Positions 1 through 11,104 of a stretch of DNA of 64,000 bases are shown here, piece after piece. Positions within the stretch are counted from its first letter, which is position 1; each line of letters opens with the position of its first letter. Made by a program: the position numbers and the translations under genes. Origin of the DNA: Ehretia macrophylla (Eukaryota; Streptophyta; Magnoliopsida; Boraginales; Ehretiaceae). The stretch lies in the NCBI GenBank assembly GCA_037974665.1, contig CM075778.1:27036001-27100000 (forward strand), in the 5' to 3' direction. The notes beneath the pieces were generated by a model. That model worked only from the letters and a program-made list of their open reading frames with translations. It did not search any database and was not told the origin of the DNA.

Positions 1-683
1 ATCATCATTACTCTAGTTTGAGCCATGGTAACAACACTGCTCCAGATTTTGATCAACAAAGGCAAAACCCACCAGCCACACAACGTGCTGATAGCAGAAG
101 AAATAACATTCATCATCATCATCATCGTCATCATCAAGGCTATGATCATTCCATGCTGCGAGCCATTCCTTTCGTCTACGGCTCACCAATGGTGGTCCAT
201 GGCCATGATCACTTGTATTTTCTGCAGCGAGGATTATACATACCATCCATTCCAACACATTATGATCCGTACATATATGGTGATCAAATCAGTAACCATA
301 TGCAGAACAACTTCACTAGGCATCCATTAGAGGAAGAAACATTAGTATTGAATGGTTTTCATCATACGATCTGGCCAGTAGAAGAAACAGTGATCGTAGA
401 TGAAGTAGGAAAGCTCGTAGATGATAAAGAAATACAATCTCTTCTGGCAGAGACAATCTCAAAGCATCTGAGGACACGAACTTTTAGGTGAGAAGCAAAC
501 GATGAAGAAGGTAATGATATATGTGTTGTTTGTCAAGATGAGTTCAAAAATAATGATAAATTAGCAACTCTCCGATGTGGGCATGATCAATACCATGCTG
601 ATTGCATAAAGAAGTGGCTCCTGCAAAATAATGTTTGCCCTATCTGTAGAGCGACGGCATTAATAGTAGACCATGATTGTTAG
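1..683 (+). pseudogene. RING-H2 E3 ligase pseudogene, copy 0 (5' end outside window)
   Basis: This copy reads in one frame like the intact gene at 7088-7918: the SHGNNTAPDFDQQRQNPP segment, a His tract, the LEEETLVLN segment, an LKTRT-like segment, then a RING-H2 domain and the end VDHDC-stop at 681-683. A TGA at 489-491 sits where the intact copy has CGA (Arg), just before the RING, so a protein made here would lack the RING. The open part starts at an internal Met at 18; the true N-terminus lies left of the window. The RING has GHDQYH where the intact copy has GHEYH, one extra residue between the two histidine ligands. Readthrough or a downstream start is not supported. The pseudogene call is secure; the family role (ubiquitin transfer) is inferred from the RING. 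Confidence 0.85.
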
Positions 684-2185
684 CGTAGTTGGAATTTTTT
701 TTTTTTTTTTGTATTATTGCTTGTTTTATCAATTATAAAATTATAAATTCTTTTTCTTCTAGGTACAATGCTAGTGTAAATACTCAAATTCGTATGAAAA
801 TCTTTGACTTCTAAAATTTCAATTTTACCAAATTGAACTTCGGCATAAAGTTATGTGGATTACAATCTCATTATAATGTTTTGACAAGGCTTTATTGGGC
901 TTTAGTGTTATGGTGATTAATTTCCTACAATATTTAACTAATCAATACAATAATCAAGTAGTGATATATTTTTTTAATATAGTAAGTTAAATTTAACGTC
1001 GTCATAGTAGTTCTTTTCAGTCTTTTGGTAAGAGAAAGAAAGACACATACGGGTATATTAGTACAATTATTAGTAGCATTTTTTATTTTAATATTCCAAG
1101 AAATATGGGGTCTGATTTTTCAATTGTTCCTGATCCATGTAATGGAATAGAGTACTACAGGCTTTGTGGGTGCACATACACAAACAAATTTTTTTTTTTG
1201 TACAATCCAAAATGAATTTAACAAAATTCCCCATGTAGAATCCTTTGCCAGTCTTCATTTTAGGCGCTAGCTTCTCTATGGAAAATAATTTGGTCTATTC
1301 CGGTACAACCAAAAACTTCGGCTTTTCATATGGAAAGCAAACAACTAAGTCTCTGTTTGGCCTAACTGTTAATCTTACGACGTGTTTTTTGTCACTTTTA
1401 AGACTGATAACTTTGTTCTACTATTATTGTTGATATTCACGCAGTTCCTCCAACGAAACCTCTTTTTTTCATTTCACTTTGTTCCTAGATAAGCCAACCA
1501 ATTAGTTGATTGGGTGACAAGAATGACGTGCAAATAGGTTGCCTCAATTATAAATATATATATATATATATGAGAATGTCTCACCTCATTTGTTCCTAAC
1601 TCACTGATTTACTCCCAGACACGATTATATGAATTTTAGAGAAGCTTTGTGAAGACAAAGTTTCATGGACTGGACTGGTCAAAGAGTTAGTGTGATTATT
1701 AGTGTTCTTTGAGGACCACTGAGTATGGCATTTGGCAGATGGAGCGTTATAAAAGTGGCATGCATGCATCTCAATCATTTTAGCTTTCTCGTGTCGCACC
1801 ATTTCCACAAAATGGTATATATAATAATAACATTAATATAGTACGTCCATTTGTGAATATCATATATTCATATTCATCTACACTCTGGCTATGAATTTAG
1901 GACGTCAACATGCAACAGAAGGATCACACCTCTATTAAGAAAATTTCTTATTAAGGGTTTATTTTGTCAGTACATTGAAAGAGAGATGAAGAAGATTTAA
2001 GAAAAGTTGGATAGAGATATTTATACGAACTCAGATCACAAACGTAAAAATAACAGAGAGAAGATAACTCTTTATTGGAATGAATGATGTAATAAAATTA
2101 TACAACAGAGTTCATCTAATAAATTAAAGGCTTACTTTGATTTGGTTTGAAAATTTATTTTATCGAAAACTTAATAAATAAAAAA
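684..2185. other. AT-rich intergenic DNA, no gene seen
   Basis: The first part (to about 960) is the degraded 3' flank shared with the other RING copies (compare 7919-8170). The rest has only short unconserved frames. A short (TA)n lies near 1553-1571. A 41-bp stretch at 1395-1435 recurs exactly at 2254-2294. Confidence 0.6.
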
Positions 2186-3290
2186 AGTGGTAATGAATGA
2201 GAAAAATAGTGGGAGACCAAAGAAAAGGGGACATTCGCATCCAACAAGGATTGCTTTTAAGACTGATAACTTTGTTCTACTATTATTGTTGATACTCTTG
2301 CACTATCATTTTTTAGATGACAGGAGAATACATATTTATAGGAATTTGAGTTCCCAAAGCAAACTTCACGTAATACATTCTATAATTCTTTTTCAAAAAA
2401 AAAAAAATTATATTTGAACTCCTTTTAGCATCGAAGTATATATCCGCCATTTATTATTCATATTTTGAAATTACATAAACTAAATTATTTTAATTTTGCA
2501 CAGTTTTAAGAATTAATAATAATATCCGTAGGTAGCTCCCATTGCCCGAGAGGCTTTGTGGGCTTAGGGAGGGGCAAGTAATGAATGGAAAAAGAGGTGA
2601 CCTCGAGTGCATGTTAAGAGTAGTCGTTTAAATGACAGATAATAATTATTTATAGGTCTCCGATCTACATAACAATTTTGGCATAATATATATGTTCAAA
2701 TTGTATAAAAAATTGATAAAGTAAGAAAATTAGGAACTTCCCAAAACAACTACGAGTAATACATATTAATAATTCTTTTCAAAGGGAATCGTAACCGTTG
2801 ATTTTGATGTCCGTTATAAATATTGTATGTTTCATCGGTTGGTCTCCGATGTGGGAAATTTCGTTAATGCTGCAATTTCAGTGGCTGCGCATTGCTGTGC
2901 TGAGTAAATTGCTATTGCTATTGCTATATATATATTATCAGTGCGCTTCTAACAGCAGTCATATATACTTCAAGCCATCAATTGAATTGTGTCTCCCATG
3001 TCCAAACTCTTATTGTAGATCATCACGGTTCTCTGGTAATATAGCTTACCTCGAAGATGCAATGCTGCTAACGCTTTACTGGAGGTATTTACTCTTCAGG
3101 GTGCTTGTTCTATTGCTTAATTCTCCCTTATTGTATGAGTGGACTCTCTGATCTTCTTGTTGTCTTTCTTTGGAGCAAGGAGAACGCCTTTCGTTCCTTT
3201 TCAGACTTCCCTTACATTTATACTACTATTTTAGACTTCGATTTCATTAAATTTTTAATTTGAATTCGCTTTGGATGCCATGTAATTGTA
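2186..3290. repeat. Old locus-specific repeat segment shared with the RING flanks
   Basis: Blocks here recur, diverged, at 8940-9560, 14760-15220, 19360-19740 and their block B partners. Examples are the GGCTTTGTGGGCTTAGG motif near 2551 (also near 15023 and 49153) and the TGCGCATTGCTGTGCTGAG motif near 2886 (also near 19391). This segment lacks the LINE that splits its homologue at 15230-19352, so it shows the pre-insertion state. It has no coding sequence and appears to be an ancestral spacer multiplied with the RING genes. Confidence 0.6.
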
Positions 3291-3904
3291 GTTTATTATT
3301 ATAAATATTATTTCGAAAGATTTACATTAATTCCCCTTACGTATTGTGGTCTATAATATTTGTGCATGCAATTGTAAATATTTAATTGTTTTAAAGCTTT
3401 ACTAAATGGTTTAGAGTTATTTATACAATTAGTATAATAAGATTAATGTTTTGTTTTGGCGTAGCTATGGAATTTTAACTTTTGAACTTTACAGTTTTCA
3501 ATATTAGAGTTTTGGTTAGAAGTACTTATTACTCAACAAAAATAGTTGACTGTTTGACGTATGTTGGGCAATGTTGAGTTTTAAGAAATTTTGAGGGCAA
3601 TATAGACTATAAAAAATATGAAAGGTTGTATTTAATAAATAAATAAATAATAGTTTCCCCCATTACGTAAAAACAATTTTGCAAAAATATTTTTTTAAAA
3701 TTTTTAATTTGGAGATTCTTATTTTTTAGTTTTTTTTAGTCTTATCTTTTACCCTAAAACACTTTCAAAAATGAGCCAAACAAATTAGTTTCAGCTTCTA
3801 AATTCACAAAAAAATTAATTTTAAATGTCTAAAATTAGACAAAATAGACATTAAATCTTGTAAGGTTCACAATGATCATATCCTTTGTTCCCCTTTGAAA
3901 ATTT
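3291..3904. other. AT-rich DNA, nothing recognised
   Basis: Low-complexity AT-rich sequence with a short (AAAT)n run near 3630. I see no open frame, RNA gene or repeat boundary. Confidence 0.5.
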
Positions 3905-4099
3905 TGAGGGCGTGACAAATAATAAAAAGAAGGACAGGCCATTCATTTACATGCCCCTCAAATATGATGAGATAGTGATAGATAATTTTGTAGGTATAGA
4001 AAATTTTGTTGTTGTTTTGATTTGAGTACAAGGATATACACATAATATAAGTTTGTAGTCAAGAAAATAATATTTATGAAGTGCTAGTGTCTCTTCTTT

Positions 4100-4800
4100 C
4101 TCTTTCCTTTTTTTTTTTTTTGTTAGCTAAACAAGTAAGAGATTTCATTCTACTTCAAAAATAGAATTACAGATGATCAGAGAAATTCCTCATGAGGATA
4201 TTTCCCAACTGCCAACACAATACAAAGAGAGTACCTACTAATTCTGGTATTAGTATACTTCCTAGTATTAAAATCTTAGTCCTAGATCAAACTTAATTTT
4301 TTCGAAGATTTGTTCTTCAGTGGACGCTAACACGTTATGGATTTGATCATTCCGTTCCTTCCAGATATGGTACACACAAGCATTAAGAGATAGTCCCAAA
4401 ATGTTAGCCCTTAATTAAACTCTTGCCCTTGTAGCTCCTAGCAACCCACGCAGAATATGATCCCAAATAAACTGTTTAAACTTGATATTTGAGAGCGGCA
4501 AACAATTCTGTCAGACCCTCTCAGCAAATTAGCACTTAAAAAACAAGTGGTAACTTATCTCAATCCTAATATGGCACAGGAAATAGTTCCTATTTATAAG
4601 ATTCATCCCCAATAAGAGCAGTCAGTGATTTGTTTGGAAGTTTATGAAGAGAAGCAAGCCAATTATAGAAGTAATGTTTAGGCACATTGATAGAGTTCCA
4701 TATTAAGTCCGCCCGGGGGACTATAGCACACTGTGTTCTCTAATTGAATCCCACGTAGATTGCATGAGTTCCTCTTCCAAAATCACTCACAAAAGATTGC
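4100..4800 (-). mobile_element. LINE 3' relic (zf-RVT region), most degraded copy
   Basis: Minus-strand remnant of the same LINE C-terminal region found at 5560-6292 and 32900-33648. The stretch complementary to the YHIWKERN motif lies near 4370, but the frame is broken many times. It belongs to a tandem unit (about 3905-5364, then 5365-7087) made of LINE relic plus RING promoter. Dead fragment. Confidence 0.6.
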
Positions 4801-4829
4801 ATCAAAATATGATGCAACCTTTTACATTC

Positions 4830-5363
4830 ACTTTTCTGGGTGTTGAGTTGTCCTACAAGTTCGAGAAATATACAGTAATTACTAATTAGTATCTTAATTA
4901 ATACATAAAGAAAAAATTAGTCGTTAAAAAGTTGTCCAATTTCTACTTTCCTAAATGCTTATTGCATTAAATCCTACTCCTACAATAACTTGGTGAGTAA
5001 GGCGGTTTAAAAAATACTCTATAAATATATAAATAAATATATATAGCATTTACACTCACTTTTTTGGGTGTTGGACTAGCCCACAAGTGCGAGAAATATG
5101 TGGTAAGTTGAAGAGAAAGCCGTTAAAGATTTTGTCCAATTTCTACTTTCCTTATTAATGCTTGATGCATTAATTGAACCTTCTAATCAAATCCTACTCC
5201 TGCAACAACTTGGTGACCAAGGCGGTTCAAAAAAAATAAAAAATCTATAAATATAGCATTTGCGTACGACGATGCTATATACATCTTCTACTGATCTATT
5301 TACTAATAATATTCAATAGAGATATTCATTAATTCTGCAGCAACATGACGACGACGACGACTA
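4830..5363 (+). pseudogene. Promoter and start-codon stub of a further RING gene
   Basis: This segment matches the 0.5 kb upstream of the intact RING gene, including two promoter half-repeats, the TTGGTGACCAA palindrome (5210-5220), a TATA box, and CTGCAGCAACATG ending in an ATG at 5345. About six codons (M T T T T T N N) follow before it runs into the next LINE-relic unit. A RING gene was therefore truncated here when the tandem unit formed. Nothing of the body survives. Confidence 0.7.
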
Positions 5364-5559
5364 ATAATAGAAAAAAGGACAGGCCACTCATTTACATAGC
5401 CCTCAAATATGATGAGATAGTGATAGATGATTTTGTAGATATAGAAAATTTTGTTGTTGTTTTGATTTGAGTACAAGGATATATACATAATATAAGTTTG
5501 TAGTCAAGAAAATAATATTTATGAAGTGCTCGTGTCTTTTTTTTTTTTTTTTTTTCTAG

Positions 5560-6292
5560 CTAAACAAGTAACAGATTTCATTCTACTTAAAAAACATAAT
5601 TACAGATGATCAGAAAAATTCCTTATGCGGATATTTCCCAGCAGCCAACACAATACAAAGAGTATTTACTAATTCTGGTATTAGTATACTTCCTAGTATT
5701 AAAATCTTAATCCTAACATCAAACTCAATTTTCTCGAGGATTTGTTCCTCAGTGGACACTGATGACATGTTATGGACTCGATCATTCCTTTCCTTCCAGA
5801 TATGGTACACAAGAGCAGTAGGAGATCATAGTTCCAAAATATTAGTTAGCCCTTAAACTCTTAACCTTGTAGCTCCTAGCAAACCACCACAGAATGTGAT
5901 CCCAAATAATTTGTTTAAACTTGAAATTTGAGAGTGGCAAACAATTCTGTCAAACCCTTTCAATAAATGAGCACTCGAAAAATAGGTGGTCTCTTAAGTC
6001 TACCCGGGGGACTATAGCACTATGTTCTCTAATCGAATCCCATGTAGATCTTGTTGTGAATCTACCTCTACTGTCAATCTTCCAGTGTATGCGGTCCTGT
6101 TCTTCAGGTCTCAGTTCTAATATCCCTCACCAAGGATTGCATGAAAGTGAGCTCTGCAAGCCATCTCCAAATCGCATTATCATGAATGAATCTGTCCACA
6201 ATAGATTGCAAAATGATACCCATTAGCAAACACACTTGTAACTTGCATCTAATCGAAAAGGTTATCTCCAGGAAGCCAATCATCCTGCTCAA
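5560..6292 (-). mobile_element. LINE 3' relic (zf-RVT region)
   Basis: Minus-strand frames give AIWRWLAELTF, DRIHWK and GRFTTRSTWDSI, then RDHLFFECSF and YHIWKERNDRVHN in order. These are the zinc-binding zf-RVT region that follows reverse transcriptase in plant L1-type LINEs. The frames are 6104-6292 and 5610-5810, and the stretch between is open only in pieces. RT and endonuclease domains are absent, so this is a 5'-truncated dead copy. It was copied with the RING promoter (compare 4100-4800 and 32900-33648). Confidence 0.75.
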
Positions 6293-6960
6293 GGTTATAA
6301 AAAACTATTAATTAATGAACAAAATCAAAAAGAAGTAGGAAATCAAAATATTGTGCAACTTTTACATTCACTTTGTTTGGTTTCTAAAAGCAATTTAGGA
6401 TTTTGTTTGTATTCATGTTGGCTATTTCTAATACGAATTCGTCAGGTCGTCCCCCTTCCTACAGGTTCCTCTACAGCCCCAATGACACACCAATCAAGCC
6501 CCTTCTCTTTCTCTAATCACAAGTTCAGTATAATCATGATCTCTTTATTTGTCTTTCATCCTCCCTAAATAAGTAAAATCCCACTATTTCAAATTTTCTA
6601 GGTGTTGGGCTAGACCACAAGTTCGAGAAATATGTGGTAATTAGTATCCTAATACCTAAAGGATAATCTAGCCGTTAAAAATTGTCCAATTTCTACTTTC
6701 TTAAACCTTGTTGCATTAAATCTTACTCCTACAACAACTTGGTGAGTAAGGCAGTTTAAAAAACACTCTATAAATATATAAATAAATATATATAGCATTT
6801 ACACTCACTTTTTTGGGTGTTGGACTGGCCCACTAGTGCAAGAAATATGTGGTAAGTTGAAGAGAAAGCCGTTAAAAGATTTCATCCAATTTCTACTTTC
6901 CTTATTTAATGCTTGATGCATTAATTGAACCTTCTAATCAAATCCTACTCTTGCAACAAC

Positions 6961-6971
6961 TTGGTGACCAA
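6961..6971. promoter_or_regulatory. Palindrome TTGGTGACCAA upstream of the RING TATA box
   Basis: An odd palindrome, TTGGT-N-ACCAA, ends 22 bases before the TATA box of the intact RING gene. It is kept at the matching place in the other RING copies (5210-5220, 20149-20159, 35148-35158, 54299-54309), and the distal promoter half-repeats carry a decayed form, TTGGTGAGTAA. This looks like a dimeric-factor site; the factor is unknown. Confidence 0.45.
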
Positions 6972-6993
6972 GGCAGTTCAAAAAAAAAAAATC

Positions 6994-7001
6994 TATAAAT
7001 A
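6994..7001 (+). promoter_or_regulatory. TATA box of intact RING gene
   Basis: TATAAATA lies 87 bases before the ATG at 7088. Transcription would start near 7030, leaving a short 5' UTR. The same box precedes copies 1B (35183-35190) and 2B (54329-54336) and is deleted from copy 2A. Confidence 0.65.
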
Positions 7002-7087
7002 TAGCATTTGCGTACTATGATGCTATACATCTTCTACTGATCTATTTACTAATATTCAATAGAGATATTCATTAATTCTGCAGCAAC

Positions 7088-7918
7088 ATGACGACGACGA
7101 CTAATGCATCACCAAGGCAACAATGTCCACATACTTGTTGGTTAAACGACAACGTGCCTCGAGGACCAAGATTCATGACTCCTCACAACAACACTCATCA
7201 TCATCATCGTCGTCAAGGCCATGATCATCATCACGCTGGTTTGAGCCATGGTAACAACACTGCTCCAGATTTTGATCAACAGAGACAAAACCCACCAGCC
7301 ACACAACGCGCTTATAGCAGAAGAAATAACATTCATCATCATCATCATCATCAAGGCTATGATCATTCCTTGCCGCGAGGCACTTCTTTCGTCTATGGCG
7401 GCTCACCAATGGCGGTCCATGGCCATGATCACTTGTATTCTCTGCAGCGAGGATTATACGTGCCATCCATTCCAACACATAATAATGATCCGTACATATA
7501 TGGTGATCATCAAATCGTTAACCATCTGCAGAACAACTTCACTAGGCATGATCCATTAGAGGAAGAAACATTAGTATTGAACGATTTTCATCGTACGATG
7601 TGGCCGGTAGAAGAAACAATTATCTTTGACATCGACGAAGTTAGAGAGCTATTTGATGATGAAGAAATAAAATCTCTGCAGGCAAAGACAATCTCAAAGC
7701 ATCTGAAGACACGAACTTATAAGCGAGAAGGGAATGAAGCAGAAGGTGACGATATATGTGTTGTTTGTCAAGATGAGTTGGAAAATAATGATGAATTTGC
7801 AAGTCTCCGATGTGGGCATGAATACCATGCCGATTGCATAAACAAGTGGCTCCTGCAAAATAATGTTTGCCCTATCTGTAGAGCCACGGAATTAATAGTA
7901 GACCATGATTGTTTATAG
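7088..7918 (+). CDS. Histidine-rich RING-H2 E3 ubiquitin ligase, copy 1A (intact)
   Basis: A 276-residue single-exon protein, probably an E2-binding ubiquitin ligase. The N-terminal 110 residues are rich in His, Asn and Gln, with tracts such as THHHHRRQGHDHHH and NIHHHHHHQGYDH, and no signal peptide or membrane segment. An acidic middle (EEETLVLN, DIDEVRELFDDEEI) is followed by ISKHLKTRTY and a C-terminal RING-H2 at about residues 226-267: C-x2-C-x14-C-x-H-x2-H-x2-C-x10-C-x2-C, all eight ligands present, with the Trp of KWLLQ. The LKTR segment plus RING resembles the plant MBR1/HIP1 ligase group. The ATG follows a good TATA box and matches the starts of paralogues. It is the only copy of five in the window without a break. 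Its substrate is unknown. Confidence 0.85.
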   Translation: MTTTTNASPRQQCPHTCWLNDNVPRGPRFMTPHNNTHHHHRRQGHDHHHAGLSHGNNTAPDFDQQRQNPPATQRAYSRRNNIHHHHHHQGYDHSLPRGTSFVYGGSPMAVHGHDHLYSLQRGLYVPSIPTHNNDPYIYGDHQIVNHLQNNFTRHDPLEEETLVLNDFHRTMWPVEETIIFDIDEVRELFDDEEIKSLQAKTISKHLKTRTYKREGNEAEGDDICVVCQDELENNDEFASLRCGHEYHADCINKWLLQNNVCPICRATELIVDHDCL

Positions 7919-9635
7919 TAGTTGGATTTTATTTTTATTTTTTTTGTATTATTCATTGTTTTATCCAGTGTAAAATTTTAATTTTAGGTATACAATGCTA
8001 ATGTGAATATTCAAATTCTTATAAAAATCTTTGATGTATATGATTTCAATTTTACCGAATTGAACTTGGGTTTAATGTTATATGTACTACAGTCTCGTTA
8101 TAATGTTCTGACGAGGCTGTATTGGGCTTGAGTGCTATGGTGATAAATTTCCTGCAATACTTAATCAATCAATACAAATATGAGTACATACTTACATGTG
8201 GTTTGCACTAAAAGCTTAATTACCATGTAATATTACGCAAATATGAGCACTTACTTACATAGTTACGGTACTAATGTGAAGCGTTCGTTTCTAATGCAGA
8301 AAAAATTAATATGCGCTAATTCATATTTATATACATAGCCCATGTTAAGAATTATGGGGTTTCAAACTTAATATCTATTGGTATTAAGTGGAGTAGCCTA
8401 AAATCTTATAAGGTGGTCTTCGAGTTTCTGATTTTTCGATATGAAATAAGTGTATATTCTAAAAGTCACAATACTTATATGAAACATTCATTCCTAGCTC
8501 TATTCGACACATATTATCATATTTTCGTATATACTAGGAGCATTTAAAAAAAAAAAATTGGTGAAACGTAGTTTTTTTTGTATTTGGAGAATTTTCAATT
8601 TTGTTAACCTTACAAAAACAAAACAAAAAGAAAAAAAAATATATATATATATATATATAGATATTTAAATTTGGTTGTTGAATCGTTTGACCTAATTTTA
8701 TAGACTCTAGTTGTGAAATAACTTCTTTAAAAAATGTAAAATAAGGGTGTCGACTATATAATGACTCAATATTTTGTAGATTTATGGTGTCAAAAATAAA
8801 AAGTATATCAAAACTCAAGAGTATTTCACTTCACATGTTATTCTATACTTAGCGAGTCTTAGTTAGATTTTCTTTTTAATGCTTGTAATTCAGTTATTAT
8901 AAGGTTGTTTTTGTTATCTAATTGCAGCCATAAAACTCAGTTTGTAATTCATATTTGAACTCTTTTTAACATTTAGACATTTATAATTTGTTGTAATTTT
9001 AGTTAATATTTTACAATTACGTAAATTAAATTATTTTAATTTTGCACTGTCTAAAAAATAAAAATAAAAAAATCGTATGTAGCCCCACTCCCCACGAGGA
9101 TTTGGGCTTAGGCAGGGGCAAGTAATGAAGGGAAAAAATGTGATGTCATGTGTGTGTTATGGTAGTATTTTAAGTGATCGGACAATACATATCTTTGTAG
9201 GTCTCTCGTTTGTAGACCTACTCCATCCCCATCCCCATTTCCATTTATTGGTTAATTAAAAAATTAATTTCGGCAAAAAAATTTCAATGTTCAAATTGTA
9301 CAAAAATAGATAAAGTAAGAAAACTATGAAATAAAGTTCCCAACAAAAACAATTTCAATGTCCAAATTGTATAAAAATAGATAAAGTAAAAAAAAAACTA
9401 TGAAATTGAGTTCCCGAAACAAAACTATTCCATTATATTTTTTTAAGAAAAATGCAAAACGTTTAGAAGCAACGTAGGTCGTGCAGAAGGGTCCTGATGC
9501 CTTCAGTTTATAACGCTGCAATTTCGGTGGCTGCGGATTGCTATGCTGAGGGCTTGCTCTTCGGGACACTTGTTTTAAACTCAATCTTACGACTTGTTTT
9601 AAACTAACTTGTGCTGCCTTACGTCTCTTATAAAT

Positions 9636-9717
<82 letters not shown>

Positions 9718-11040
9718 TCATTCTAGACCTATTCCATCTTCGGATTGATTGACTTCTGGTTACAAAAACACTTCATCGAAACTATTCGTTACAAGAAATG
9801 GGTAAAAAAATAATTTTAGCAAAATATATTTTTAATGTTAAAATTGTATTAAAAAAAAATAGATGAAGTAGTTAGAACATTAGGAAATTGAGCTACCAAA
9901 ACAACTTTCAAGTAATACAAACTATAATTCTTTTGCAAAATTTTATTACATAATATATTTTAAGACAATTTTTTCCTCCCATATTTTTATTTTTCTTTTA
10001 TTGTGTGCCTAAAGCTTTAATGATTATTATAATTCTATTTCAATAGAATTCTGATGTTCTTAGTCCTCAAGGTTCGGATGGAGTTATTGAGAAATAATTT
10101 ATTGTGATAAAAAATTCTGAGTTGCTCAAACCTATATTCTTCAATTGTAAATATTACTTATAACTTACTTGAGCATGCGATGTAATATTACTTATAACTT
10201 ACTTGAGCATGCGATGTGACATACTGTATGACAAAACTTTGTAATTTTATGATGAATCTAATGTGGTTGTGCATTAAAATACTTCTCTCGGTGCACTAGA
10301 ATTTTTAGATTATATATAATATCTATTTATATCACTTGTAGATTACATGCTTACATGATTAATAAGAGTGCGTCCCAAGGCTGCGAGGTAGTCTTGGTCT
10401 AATTCCTTCTTTTGAATGACAGTCAATTAAAATTGATTGAAACTCTAAGATTCACTAACTTTCATGAGATTCAACAATGATATGTATTATGTAACACCAC
10501 CTCCAGAAATTTGGAGACATTTGCCTGTGTTATTCAAGTTCCTCTTGATAAAAATAAGTATAAAAATCTTAAGTTGATAAATATAAAATTAAAGATAAAT
10601 GGCTAGACAAAATTTGATTGAAGTTTGATAGATCAAAAAAATGACACAGAGTTTTATAATTATCCTTTTAATTAATAAAGATATTACATGTGTTTAGTAT
10701 CTTGCATAGTCTTACATGAATATCCTCTTTTTATTGTTGATCAAATTGAATTTAGAAGAGTTACAAGTAACTTCTAACTATTCTTCAAGGTATTTTTCAA
10801 GACATACAATTAAAGGGTGATATTTCGAATATTTATGATGTCAAAAATAAAAAGCACATAAGGGTTATAGCATTCACCTTATATGAATATTGATCTAGTA
10901 TGAACCAAGCATATTGAACAGAATTACACTTTTACAGCTAAAATGGTTGCCAAATGATCACAAACTACAAAGTTTGTTTTGATTCTCTAGCATTCAGTTC
11001 ATAGAGTTAGAAAGAAGTAGTTGTTGGTTGTGTTGTGTAA
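7919..11040. other. Intergenic DNA downstream of RING copy 1A
   Basis: No gene seen. The stretch 8095-9057 is the source type of the inverted arms around RING copy 1B. (TA)n tracts lie at 8639-8660 and 9638-9715. At 8940-9560 it carries the old locus repeat (GGATTTGGGCTTAGG near 9099). The rest is AT-rich and collinear with 36113-40110 apart from two MITE insertions in block B. Confidence 0.6.
9638..9715. repeat. (TA)n microsatellite
   Basis: About 39 TA units; the block B counterpart (38694-38722) has about 14, so the tract changed length since duplication. Confidence 0.95.
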
Positions 11041-11104
11041 AATAGTGATAAGTTCTCGTAGTTTATCTTTCTGAAGAACATAAGAACGAATTCAAGACGA
11101 ACTG

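Noticed and set aside
1596-1808. 70-codon minus-strand frame
   Set aside because: No recognisable domain and no second copy to show conservation.
7142-7478. Minus-strand frames rich in Asp or Met opposite the RING gene
   Set aside because: They are the antisense of the CAT/CAC repeats encoding His; they recur wherever the repeat occurs and have no independent support.
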